From the NCBI RefSeq assembly GCF_000179595.2, contig NZ_JH556653.1, positions 628,495-692,494 of the forward strand: DNA of 64,000 nucleotides, written 5' to 3'. Shown in pieces: positions 32,512 to 40,187 of the stretch (positions within the stretch are counted from its first letter, which is position 1; each line of letters opens with the position of its first letter). The notes beneath the pieces are model-generated. The model had not been told where the DNA came from. It saw only the letters and a program-made list of their open reading frames with translations, and made no database searches. A program made the translations under genes and the position numbers. Source of the DNA: Acetivibrio cellulolyticus CD2. Its GTDB lineage: Bacteria; Bacillota; Clostridia; Acetivibrionales; Acetivibrionaceae.

Positions 32512-32991
32512 CTAGTTCTCATTTTTGAGAAGATCGTCCCTTAGCTGTGTTAGCACTTCACCCAACCAGTTCTTTCCTCTCCAAGTCTTTCTGTCTTGAA
32601 TTCTTGGGTCATCTTCAGAAAGACCTACACCCCAAATACTATCCACTGGACTAGCTTCCACAATAGTCCCTTTTGTTTCAAGGAGTTTTTGCTTAAGTTC
32701 AGGATTTTGTGTAAACTTAGCATAGTTGCCGTCATATACAATCTTTTTGCAGTTACTTTCCCACACTTCTTGATTAAAGTGTTTTACCTTACGGCCAAGA
32801 GACTTATGCTGTGAAGGCATTTTAGCTTCAAGAATTTTTTGTGATATCTCCTCATCTTTAAATAGTACAGCTTTCATATACATCATGTATTGTTCAGCAC
32901 AATTAAATTCTATTCCGTTAATAATAAATTTTGCTATGTACCATTGTGAAAAAGGTGAATGCGATCGCCAGAAAAAAGTAAATTTCTCCAT
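32512..32991 (-). CDS. NADAR family protein (YbiA-like N-glycosidase)
   Basis: A 159-residue protein of standard NADAR length. Conserved pieces are FFWRSHSPFSQWY, FNCAEQYMMYMKA, NYAKFTQNPELKQKLL, and SIWGVGLSEDDPRI followed by WRGKNWLGE. NADAR enzymes cleave N-glycosidic bonds of ADP-ribose-like or riboflavin-precursor compounds. Some reverse ADP-ribosylation of guanine in DNA and act as antitoxins to DarT-like toxins. No DarT-like gene is visible in the window. First gene of the NADAR-PARG-KptA set; a 9-bp palindrome (33012-33035) lies just upstream in the leader. Confidence 0.88.
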   Translation of the reverse strand: MEKFTFFWRSHSPFSQWYIAKFIINGIEFNCAEQYMMYMKAVLFKDEEISQKILEAKMPSQHKSLGRKVKHFNQEVWESNCKKIVYDGNYAKFTQNPELKQKLLETKGTIVEASPVDSIWGVGLSEDDPRIQDRKTWRGKNWLGEVLTQLRDDLLKNEN

Positions 32992-33011
32992 TTAATATCC
33001 CTCACTTTCTT

Positions 33012-33035
33012 ACTATAGCTTTATCGAGCTATAGT
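33012..33035. promoter_or_regulatory. Palindrome in the leader of the NADAR operon
   Basis: ACTATAGCT (33012-33020) and AGCTATAGT (33027-33035) are exact complements with loop TTATCG, 21-44 nt upstream of the NADAR start codon. It could be an operator overlapping the transcription start or a leader hairpin. About 15 nt further upstream TTAACA and TGTTAA half-sites also occur (near 33055-33083). Confidence 0.4.
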
Positions 33036-33149
33036 TAAACCTGATAACTATTTATTAACACATTGTTCTTAACTCGTTGTTAATATCATTATATTAGTAT
33101 TCTATTTCCATGTCAACATTAATTAATTATTAAATAAAGTATTACGAAA

Positions 33150-33173
33150 ACAAAAAAGCCCATACATTGGGCT
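33150..33173 (-). terminator. Terminator of the small membrane protein gene
   Basis: On the minus strand AGCCCA (33173-33168) loops over five bases to TGGGCT (33162-33157) and is followed by TTTTTTG. Confidence 0.8.
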
Positions 33174-33243
33174 AAAATAATACAGATACCTTTTGAATTG
33201 TTTTCTGAAGCAAACTTGTATATCCCTTCCAAAAATAAAAGCT

Positions 33244-33405
33244 CTAATAAGGATTTTTTGAATATAGGTAAGAATAAATTAGTAATAGCATTGCAATGAT
33301 AATCAAGAAAATTATAGATGCAACTAACAATGTTTTGTTTTTCTTTACTATTCCATAGATTATACCTGCAATTGCGGCTGTAACAAGAATAAAAACCAGA
33401 GCCAT
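33244..33405 (-). CDS. Small two-helix membrane protein
   Basis: A 53-residue frame, ATG at 33405 with AGGAGTG upstream. It starts MALVFILVTAAIAGIIYGIV, has a short basic loop KKNK, then a second helix (VASIIFLIIIAMLLLIYSYL) and ends SKNPY. Good ribosome site and its own terminator support it as real, in preference to an overlapping 98-residue frame. No function is recognisable. Confidence 0.6.
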   Translation of the reverse strand: MALVFILVTAAIAGIIYGIVKKNKTLLVASIIFLIIIAMLLLIYSYLYSKNPY

Positions 33406-33509
33406 CACTTATCACTCCTATCTAAAATGTATCTTTTCCATTTTCATTCAACACTTTTACTTATTTATTATCATACTATATAACATAACCATAAAGGAAG
33501 GGTTTTAAC

Positions 33510-33911
33510 ATGATAAACAACTTTTTAGCTTCCCCTCAATTTGCTCCCGGCGAAAACGCTATATCAATAGTTAGCCACCCCCCTGAAATTCACCCAGGTA
33601 CACCTGTTAATATAGTTATGCCATGGTATGGGAACCTATGTGCTGTTCAATTACCGAACGGTGAAATTCATCGTTGGTTTGCTTGGTTCGAATTAAGACC
33701 CCAGAACCCTTATTCAGGAACTCCTCTCGCCCCAGGTAGTTATGCTACAGTAATAGAATCGGCGGGACATGGCAAACCACCTCATGTTCCAATTGGAACT
33801 ATGGTACGAATCGTTAAATGTATCCCGAATACTATTTTTTACGATTCAATACTAAGCATTGGCGAATACCATAGATGGTTAGCTGAATTTGAACTGGCAA
33901 AACCGCTATAA
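33510..33911 (+). CDS. Hypothetical protein with two SH3-like repeats
   Basis: A 133-residue protein with an internal duplication: GEIHRWFAWFEL and GEYHRWLAEFEL close two beta-rich halves, the halves beginning GENAISIVSHPP and GSYATVIESAGHG and sharing Pro-Gly turns. This resembles small SH3-like barrels, but I do not recognise the family. AAGGAAGGG precedes the ATG. It is followed 83 nt later by a cytochrome b5-like gene and the hydrogenase subunit, so it may belong to that group. Confidence 0.6.
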   Translation: MINNFLASPQFAPGENAISIVSHPPEIHPGTPVNIVMPWYGNLCAVQLPNGEIHRWFAWFELRPQNPYSGTPLAPGSYATVIESAGHGKPPHVPIGTMVRIVKCIPNTIFYDSILSIGEYHRWLAEFELAKPL

Positions 33912-33994
33912 AAAGCACCCCTCCCAACATATAAACAATAATTTATTTCCGAATATCATCGACTGTTGATGAATATGATTAAGGAGGAAAACGC

Positions 33995-34561
33995 ATGCCT
34001 TATAACGAGCGGCTTCAAGAACAAATAAGGACAATAATCCATGAAGTCAATTACTATACAAACCTTTTATATGTCCTATCCTGCACATATACACGCAACA
34101 TGATTCTAAACCTGATAAGAGACAGGTTAGCAACGATTAATTTTTTACTTGAACTTTCAGGCAGTGAAACAGGTACTACCGCCAACTTACCTGTAATTCC
34201 CAAAGGTAGTATTTCCAGCACAATCCCAAGCAGCAGTACAAAAAGCGGCATTGAAAAAATAATACAGGGCATTGCTCCAAGTGAGCTTCAAAACTTGAAC
34301 AGTCCAACTTCGCAGAATAGTGAAGGAAGCCAAGTAACCTTTACCGTACAGGAATTATCAAAGTACAACGGAAAAAATGGGAATCCAGCTTATGTAGCAG
34401 TAAACGGTATAGTTTATGATGTTACAAATAATGCCGCATGGGCTGCCGCAACTCACTTCGGGCTTGTAGCAGGAAGAGATTTAACTGGAGAATTTGCCTC
34501 CTGCCACGCAGGCCAGAATATATTATCAAAATTAAAAACAGTAGGACGGTTGATACAATGA
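33995..34561 (+). CDS. Cytochrome b5-like domain protein
   Basis: A 188-residue protein. Residues 1-55 form a helical region, 60-105 a Ser/Thr-rich linker, and 109-188 a cytochrome b5-like domain: FTVQELSKYNGKNGNPAYVA, VNGIVYDVTN, HFGLVAGRDLTGEFASCH. The usual HPGG haem loop is replaced by AAATHFGLVAGRD, the form seen in the bacterial 'cytochrome b5-like heme/steroid binding' family. Its stop overlaps the hydrogenase small-subunit start (ATGA). Coupling suggests a shared electron-transfer role. No signal peptide. Confidence 0.82.
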   Translation: MPYNERLQEQIRTIIHEVNYYTNLLYVLSCTYTRNMILNLIRDRLATINFLLELSGSETGTTANLPVIPKGSISSTIPSSSTKSGIEKIIQGIAPSELQNLNSPTSQNSEGSQVTFTVQELSKYNGKNGNPAYVAVNGIVYDVTNNAAWAAATHFGLVAGRDLTGEFASCHAGQNILSKLKTVGRLIQ

Positions 34562-35457
34562 CTGATAACCAAAATCTTTGTCCAGAATACGAAAGCAGGC
34601 ACGGCACTTCAAATACGCTTTTGGATGAGGTCAGTGAAAAAATATCTGATCGCACATTAAAAAAGAGAAATTTAATATGGCTTGAGCTTACCGGGTGCTC
34701 TGGCAACATTATATCGCTGCTGGATGGCTACCACCCTGAATTTGAATATTTAATCACCAATATGGTAAACCTCCTTTACAACAACAGTCTCATGTCGGAC
34801 TGGGGAGAAAGTGCCATAGCAAAGCTTATGAGTGCTGTAGGTACAGACTTTATTCTAGCTGTTGAAGGTGCTGTTGCGACGAAAAACAATGGGCTTTACA
34901 ACATCATTGGAAGGTGGCAGGGAAAACCTTTCACAGCCTTGGATGCTATAAGGCTTTTAGGAGAAAAAGCCTCCCATGTGATTGCCGTCGGTGCATGCGC
35001 CACCCATGGAGGCGTTTCTGCAGCAACTCCTAATCCTTCGGAAAGCGTAAGTGTACAGTCCTTATTAAAACGTAAAGTTATCAAACTTCCAGGCTGTCCC
35101 TGCCATCCAGACTGGTTTTTAGGCACACTGGCACATATAATTCTTTATGGCGAGCCGGAACTGGATAACCTTGATAGACCCTTGCTATTCTATAGTACCC
35201 GCATCCATGACAGATGCCCTAGAAGGTCATATTTTGATCAGGGTATATTTGCCACAAAACTTGGCGAACAGACCTGTATGTTCAAATTAGGCTGCCGTGG
35301 ACCAGTGACAAGGTCAGACTGCCCTATAAGGCAGTGGAATAAATATGTAAACTGGCCTATCAAGGATGACACTCCATGTATAGGCTGCTCACAATTTGGT
35401 TTTCCAGATAGAATGGAACCTTTTATTAGTTATAATACTACAAGAGAAGATGAATAA
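34558..35457 (+). CDS. [NiFe] hydrogenase small subunit
   Basis: About 299 residues from ATG at 34558, overlapping the upstream TGA. Cluster ligands appear as LTGCSGN (proximal Cys pair region), GACATHGG, KLPGCPCHPDW, HDRCPRRSYF, FKLGCRGPVT, CPIRQWNK and PCIGCSQFGFPDRMEPF, giving three Fe-S clusters. There is no twin-arginine signal, so it is probably cytoplasmic. The small subunit must pair with a NiFe-binding large subunit, but none follows; the next gene is a leftward HAD phosphatase. A 166-nt piece of its 3' part (35272-35437) is duplicated at 46333-46498. Confidence 0.92.
   Translation: MTDNQNLCPEYESRHGTSNTLLDEVSEKISDRTLKKRNLIWLELTGCSGNIISLLDGYHPEFEYLITNMVNLLYNNSLMSDWGESAIAKLMSAVGTDFILAVEGAVATKNNGLYNIIGRWQGKPFTALDAIRLLGEKASHVIAVGACATHGGVSAATPNPSESVSVQSLLKRKVIKLPGCPCHPDWFLGTLAHIILYGEPELDNLDRPLLFYSTRIHDRCPRRSYFDQGIFATKLGEQTCMFKLGCRGPVTRSDCPIRQWNKYVNWPIKDDTPCIGCSQFGFPDRMEPFISYNTTREDE
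35272..35437 (+). repeat. 166-nt direct repeat, copy A (inside hydrogenase gene)
   Basis: Identical to 46333-46498 except for two substitutions and no indels. The two copies are direct repeats exactly 11,061 bp apart and bracket the phosphatase, dCTP deaminase and chemosensory genes. Confidence 0.9.
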
Positions 35458-35479
35458 ATGTCTCACAAAACCTGACTCT

Positions 35480-36130
35480 TTAACTCCCTGTTATTAAATA
35501 CTGCTTTACTTCCAACAAAGATTCAATAACCGGCACACCAAGGCATGATACTCTTTCTTTGCTTTGATGCCCGCTGGTTAACAATATACAATCACAACCT
35601 ATCTCACAGGCTGTTTCATAATCGTGCAATGTATCACCTACAAGCAAAACTTCTTTTTTATCAAATCCTGATTCCTCAAGCCACATTTTTCCGGTATCCA
35701 CCTTGCTTGTAGCATGGCAATGATCAAGCCCAAGCAGCCTATCAAAATAATCAATAATCTCAAAATGCCTTACCTGTGCCTCTAGATTTCCTATCTGTGA
35801 AGCAGACAATATTACCTGGTTAATGCCTTCATTTCGAATATACTCCAATACAGGTATACAATTTTCGTTTAGTCTCGCTGATAAGCTCTCTTTTTGATAT
35901 TCTGTAATAAATTCCATGGATATTTTCTCAAATGGCTCTATTACAAAATCAAATCCAAGCTTATTGTAATAGTGTTTTACCGGGAAGCCAAATATTTCTT
36001 TATACCTTTTGGTATCTAACAATGGCAAATTGCGATTACGTAGTATTCTATTCATTACATTTACGCAGACGTCCAAATCATCAAACAATGTACCATTCCA
36101 GTCCCAAATGATACAGTTATATCTATCCAA
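35480..36130 (-). CDS. HAD-family hydrolase (phosphoglycolate phosphatase-like)
   Basis: A 216-residue protein. Motif I is IIWDWNGTLFDDLD with the nucleophile Asp, motif II the Ser/Thr in VILSASQ, motif III the Lys in SKVDTGKMWLEE, and motif IV VLLVGDTLHDYETA. A helical cap lies at about 20-90. This is the phosphoglycolate/pyrophosphate phosphatase-like branch. It starts 2 nt after the dCTP deaminase stop; together they could act in nucleotide housekeeping, though the exact substrate is unknown. Confidence 0.88.
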   Translation of the reverse strand: MDRYNCIIWDWNGTLFDDLDVCVNVMNRILRNRNLPLLDTKRYKEIFGFPVKHYYNKLGFDFVIEPFEKISMEFITEYQKESLSARLNENCIPVLEYIRNEGINQVILSASQIGNLEAQVRHFEIIDYFDRLLGLDHCHATSKVDTGKMWLEESGFDKKEVLLVGDTLHDYETACEIGCDCILLTSGHQSKERVSCLGVPVIESLLEVKQYLITGS

Positions 36131-36132
36131 GA

Positions 36133-36660
36133 TTAATCACCCTTTTCAAAGTCCTTGTAAAGCAAACTTGGCTGTATTCCAGTATTGTTCTGGTACTTTC
36201 CGCTGCAGTATTTTTCATATTCGCCCTCAATAGAATGATAATATATCTGGCAAATCTCAACTCCTGGATATATCTTTATTGGATGAACGCATTGAATCTC
36301 CAGCGTCCAGTATCCACTGAAGCCAACATCACCAAACCCAGCAGTTACATGAATATATAGCCCTAGTCTGCCAATGGAAGATCGTCCTTCCAGCATTGGA
36401 ACATAATTTTCGGTCTTTGTGTATTCAAGCGTCCTTCCCAAGTATAATCTACCAGGTTCAAGTACAAGTCCTTCTTCTGGAATAATAATGCTTCTAGTCT
36501 TATTAGGCTTTTTCATATCCAGAATATTATCCTCATATACTAATAACTCATTATGCAAACGCAGGTTATAGCTGTTAGGATTAACGTATTTCTCCTCAAA
36601 AGGTTCAATTATTATCTCATTGCCAATCCGATTTTTTATTTCAAGACCTGAAAGTATCAT
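36133..36660 (-). CDS. dcd: dCTP deaminase
   Basis: A 175-residue protein of normal length. Key blocks: NPNSYNLRLHNELLVYE, GRTLEYTKTENYVPMLEGRS followed by SIGRLGLYIHVTAGFGDVGF, and TLEIQCVHPIKIYPGVEICQ. The catalytic Glu in WTLEIQ and the Ser/Arg of EGRSSIGR are present. It deaminates dCTP to dUTP for thymidylate synthesis; some homologues deplete dCTP as phage defence, with no evidence for that here. It is followed by the HAD hydrolase. Confidence 0.92.
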   Translation of the reverse strand: MILSGLEIKNRIGNEIIIEPFEEKYVNPNSYNLRLHNELLVYEDNILDMKKPNKTRSIIIPEEGLVLEPGRLYLGRTLEYTKTENYVPMLEGRSSIGRLGLYIHVTAGFGDVGFSGYWTLEIQCVHPIKIYPGVEICQIYYHSIEGEYEKYCSGKYQNNTGIQPSLLYKDFEKGD

Positions 36661-36822
36661 TCAAATAACCCCCATAATAAAAATGGCACACAGAAAAGCT
36701 ATCCATGTACCATCCATTATACATTAACAATCTTATTATATCTACCGTAGGTACTGTTAAAAAATTAGCTTAAATAATAGGGAGCAGCAATCTACCACCC
36801 CTACTATTATCTGATAGTAGTT

Positions 36823-37215
36823 CTAAATAAGATTCAAGCTTTTCATAACCTCTATAAATTTTTGTGTATTTATAGGCTTAACTGCAAATGCTTCGCAATC
36901 ATTATTATAAGTCTGCATAATTGTTCCAGTATCATTTAAAGCTGTAGTCATAATTATCTTACACTTTTTCGCTTCCTCAATACCCTCTCTTTTTTCTATA
37001 TACCTTATAGCTTTCAGTGTCTTAATACCATCGAGCTTTGGCATCATAACATCAAGGCAAACCAAATCATATGGTTCACCATCTTTTATTGCCATCAAAA
37101 AAGTATCTAGAGCTTCCATTCCATCTACACAAATATCACATTCACCATAGCTTGACAAAAATTTGAATAAAAATTTCCCACTGACATTATCATCTTCAAC
37201 AATTAAAATTCTCAT
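36823..37215 (-). CDS. CheY-like single-domain response regulator
   Basis: About 130 residues from ATG at 37215, preceded by AAGGAGATG. It begins MRILIVEDD; the acceptor Asp is in DLVCLDVMMPKLDG and the Lys in AFAVKPINTQ. There is no output domain. It lies 69 nt after the hybrid kinase gene and probably receives phosphate from it or from the nearby CheA. Confidence 0.88.
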   Translation of the reverse strand: MRILIVEDDNVSGKFLFKFLSSYGECDICVDGMEALDTFLMAIKDGEPYDLVCLDVMMPKLDGIKTLKAIRYIEKREGIEEAKKCKIIMTTALNDTGTIMQTYNNDCEAFAVKPINTQKFIEVMKSLNLI

Positions 37216-37284
37216 ATAAATCATCTCCTTTGTACACAGTTTTTTATTAAAGAGATCGAACTGCAAAAGTTCATTGCCAATAAC

Positions 37285-39837
37285 TCACAATTCTAAAATA
37301 CATTTTTCAATTTTTTCTATATAATTTCCTATTCCCGGAATTTTTTCCTTCCTTGCACTCAATTCAATTCTTAAGGCATTCTCATATATCTGCTCTACAT
37401 CAAACCTTTGAATATATTCCTTAATTGAATGTGAGTAATTTTCTAGCAAGCTGGTATTTTCATCATTTAATGCCTGCTTCATTTTGAAAACTAAACCCTC
37501 TAGAAAACTTTTATCAATATTTTCTTTTGGTTCTACAAACTTTTTAGAATTTTCAAGTAAGTTTTCAAGTTCCTTATCATCCTTACCTTTTATGATTTGC
37601 TCAATTGTATTAAAAAGTTCAGAAATGATTACAGGCTTTGAAATATATGCATCCATACCAAAAGCCAAAAACTTCTCTTTGTCACCTTGTAAAGCATGGG
37701 CTGTCAATGCTACAATCGGTAATCTAAAATTATGTTCCTCCGAAGTTAATTCTTCCTTGCTAATATAATTATTCTTTTTTAACTCACTCTCCCTGATATA
37801 TTTGGTCGCTGTAACCCCATCCATCTCAGGCATCTGTATGTCCATTAAAACCAAATCAAAATTCTTCTCTGAAACACAGTTTATTGCTTCAAAACCATTA
37901 TTGGCAATCTTAACCCTATGCCCAAAACCACGAAGCATCCCTTCAATAACTGTCTGGTTTATTTTGTCATCATCAACTACCAAAATATCCAGTTCTTTAG
38001 ATGCTTTATAATTACTGATACCTTTAAATTGATTTACACTCTGTACTATACCGCGTTCAAGTTTTATTGTAAAAGAAAATGTGCTACCTATACCTTTTTC
38101 ACTTTTAATCCATATACTTCCGCCCATCTTCTCTATAAGCCTTTTCGAAATTGCTAACCCTAATCCTGTTCCGTTGTATTTCCTTGTATAAGAGTTATCC
38201 ACCTGGGAAAAGCTTTTAAAGAGTTTTTCCATATCCTCATCAGCAATTCCAACACCCGTATCTGAAACCTCAAAAAGTATAAATTCATCATTATCGATTG
38301 TGTTTATATCCACCTTTAAATTTATACTGCCAGCTTCAGTGAACTTCAAAGCATTACTGAGTAAGTTGTTTAAAACCTGCTTTATTCTGAGTTGGTCTCC
38401 AATTATATATTCAGGTAGGTCAGAGCTTATTGAATAGTCGACCATTACATTATGTTCCTTAGCTTTGATTTTATATGGTTTTACCGTTTGCTCCAATAAA
38501 TCTTCCAATCTGAAACTTGAGTTCACAAGTTCCAGTTTCCCGGCCTCAATTTTAGAAAAATCAAGTATTTCGTTTATTAACTTTAGGAGAGAATCAACGC
38601 ATGATTTTGCTGTCTCAAGATTATCTCTTTGTTCATTATTCAAGTCACTCATAAGTGTTAAGTCAATCATTCCCACCATTCCATTTAAGGGTGTTCTTAT
38701 TTCATGACTCATATTGGCTAGAAACTGGCTTTTTGCTTTGTTAGCAGCCTCAGCCTCTTCTTTGGATTTATTCAACTCCTCCATCATGCTCTTATGTTCC
38801 GATATATCAAAAACCGCACCTATATATCCTGCAAACTCTCCTTTTAAATCATATATGGGATGTCCAATATTCCTTACCCAATGGTAGCTCCCATCATTGT
38901 ACCTTAATCTAAATTCAACTTGGAGGGCTCCTCTCTTATTGAATGAATCCCAAAAAACATCTTTGCATTTTTTCAAATCATCATGATGTATTCCTTCTGT
39001 CCATCCTGCACCAAGCTCCTGCTCAATAGACCTGCCTGTAAATGCCAGCCAGTTGTTGTTGAAATAATCACACTTGGAGCCTACTCCAGTTCGCCAAATA
39101 AGAGCCGGAAAATTATCAAAAAGTGAAATATAATAATCACGTGAACGTATAATAGCATCTTCCATAAGCTTTTTCTCTGTAATGTCATCAATGACAAGAA
39201 GACAGTCATTTAATCCAACTATATCTGTATTTGTCACATATATTTTAAACCACTTTAAAACAGGTTTGCCATTAAGAAGAATTTCAGCTTCGACTTCAAA
39301 GTCTACAAATTCCGTCCTATTCCTAAAAAAATCCGTAAGTGTTTCTGCTGTTAAACATTCAAAACATTTTTCGCTTTTACCACAGCCATTGGCTATGAAG
39401 CTGTTTATACATCCAATGCCATCGCCGAATCTTCTGCCTATACATTCATCAATTTCTTTTTCAATAATATTAAGCATTGACTTATTTATATCTCTGATAA
39501 TAAGTTTTTCGTCTACTACAAGCATTCCCACAGGAGCGGTTTCATAAATTGTTTTAAACTTTTTTTCTTCAAAGCTCAATTTATCCTCAATGCTTCTAAG
39601 CCTGGATATGTCCCTGAATACTATTACCATACCACATATTATATTTTCTTCATTTTTTACAGGTGATATTTTTGCCGATATAAAAAATATTGACAAATCT
39701 TTCTTTACAAGTACAGTATCTTTAATAAGACCTTTTTCTTCCCCGGATTTCATAATATTATAGCAATAACCATCTAAATAACCTTCAGAAGATATGTTTT
39801 TAATACGGAAAACATACTCAATTTTTTTCCAATGCAT
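37285..39837 (-). CDS. Hybrid sensor histidine kinase (PAS domains, HisKA, HATPase, receiver), N-terminus out of frame
   Basis: The main 850-residue frame contains the end of a first PAS (VFRDISRLRSIE), a second PAS with a Cys cluster (GCINSFIANGCGKSEKCFEC), a third PAS (YYISLFDNFPALIWRTGVGS), the phosphoacceptor box SHEIRTPLNGMVG, an ATPase (NLLSNALKFT, DTGVGIA, GTGLGLAISKRL) and a receiver (DILVVDDDKINQT, LVLMDIQMPEMDG). The last 100 residues resemble a phosphotransfer helix bundle without a clear HxxKG. The true start lies in another frame at 39971, separated by an A7 run at 39822-39828. A -1 shift at A-AAA-AAA would join them. No membrane segment, so cytoplasmic. Confidence 0.85.
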   Translation of the reverse strand: MHWKKIEYVFRIKNISSEGYLDGYCYNIMKSGEEKGLIKDTVLVKKDLSIFFISAKISPVKNEENIICGMVIVFRDISRLRSIEDKLSFEEKKFKTIYETAPVGMLVVDEKLIIRDINKSMLNIIEKEIDECIGRRFGDGIGCINSFIANGCGKSEKCFECLTAETLTDFFRNRTEFVDFEVEAEILLNGKPVLKWFKIYVTNTDIVGLNDCLLVIDDITEKKLMEDAIIRSRDYYISLFDNFPALIWRTGVGSKCDYFNNNWLAFTGRSIEQELGAGWTEGIHHDDLKKCKDVFWDSFNKRGALQVEFRLRYNDGSYHWVRNIGHPIYDLKGEFAGYIGAVFDISEHKSMMEELNKSKEEAEAANKAKSQFLANMSHEIRTPLNGMVGMIDLTLMSDLNNEQRDNLETAKSCVDSLLKLINEILDFSKIEAGKLELVNSSFRLEDLLEQTVKPYKIKAKEHNVMVDYSISSDLPEYIIGDQLRIKQVLNNLLSNALKFTEAGSINLKVDINTIDNDEFILFEVSDTGVGIADEDMEKLFKSFSQVDNSYTRKYNGTGLGLAISKRLIEKMGGSIWIKSEKGIGSTFSFTIKLERGIVQSVNQFKGISNYKASKELDILVVDDDKINQTVIEGMLRGFGHRVKIANNGFEAINCVSEKNFDLVLMDIQMPEMDGVTATKYIRESELKKNNYISKEELTSEEHNFRLPIVALTAHALQGDKEKFLAFGMDAYISKPVIISELFNTIEQIIKGKDDKELENLLENSKKFVEPKENIDKSFLEGLVFKMKQALNDENTSLLENYSHSIKEYIQRFDVEQIYENALRIELSARKEKIPGIGNYIEKIEKCILEL

Positions 39838-39971
39838 TCGTCTCTATTCCATCCAGTTAAGTTTTCTGCAGCTTTATTTATAAATAGAATTTTACCCTCA
39901 TTGTCCGCATATAATAATCCCTCACCAATGTATTCCAATATTTTTTGACTATTATAGCTGTTTACTTCCAT
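39774..39971 (-). pseudogene. N-terminal PAS fragment of the hybrid kinase, separated by frameshift
   Basis: ATG at 39971 (GGAGGA 6-7 nt upstream) encodes a PAS start: ILEYIGEGLLYADNEGKIL, FINKAAENLTGWNRDECIGK. The frame then reads through KKLSMF and stops at 39774. Shifting by -1 in the seven-A run continues the PAS as GKKIEYVFRIKN in the long downstream frame. So this is the missing front of the kinase, not a separate gene. Confidence 0.75.
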
Positions 39972-40092
39972 CTTATGTCCTCCAAGTTCACGATATTTCA
40001 AGTTATTTTTTACATTTATCAGTAACTAAAAGCATACATATTTTTGTCCACAGCGCGCTTTTAAAAATTTAAGCTACAATTCAATAATTTCT

Positions 40093-40126
40093 AAGGAGCA
40101 TAGGCAGTTTAAGGCCTATGCCCCTT
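40093..40126. terminator. Hairpin between MCP and hybrid kinase genes
   Basis: AAGGAGCATAGGC (40093-40105) pairs with 40114-40126 with one mismatch, followed on the plus strand by TATTTCTATTT. It lies downstream of the leftward MCP gene and probably limits readthrough into the kinase gene. Confidence 0.6.
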
Positions 40127-40187
40127 TATTTCTATTTATTAATCTCTTTAGTTCAGAAAAACTTACCTGCTTTTGTACAACACGGAT

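Noticed and set aside
33119-33415. 98-residue leftward frame overlapping the small membrane protein
   Set aside because: The 53-residue frame at 33244-33405 has a better ribosome site, a clean two-helix protein and a terminator placed after it; the longer frame has irregular composition and reads through that terminator.
36133-36660. dCTP deaminase as an anti-phage nucleotide-depletion gene
   Set aside because: Sequence length and motifs are those of ordinary Dcd, and its only partner is a HAD phosphatase; no nuclease, TIR or other defence gene adjoins it.
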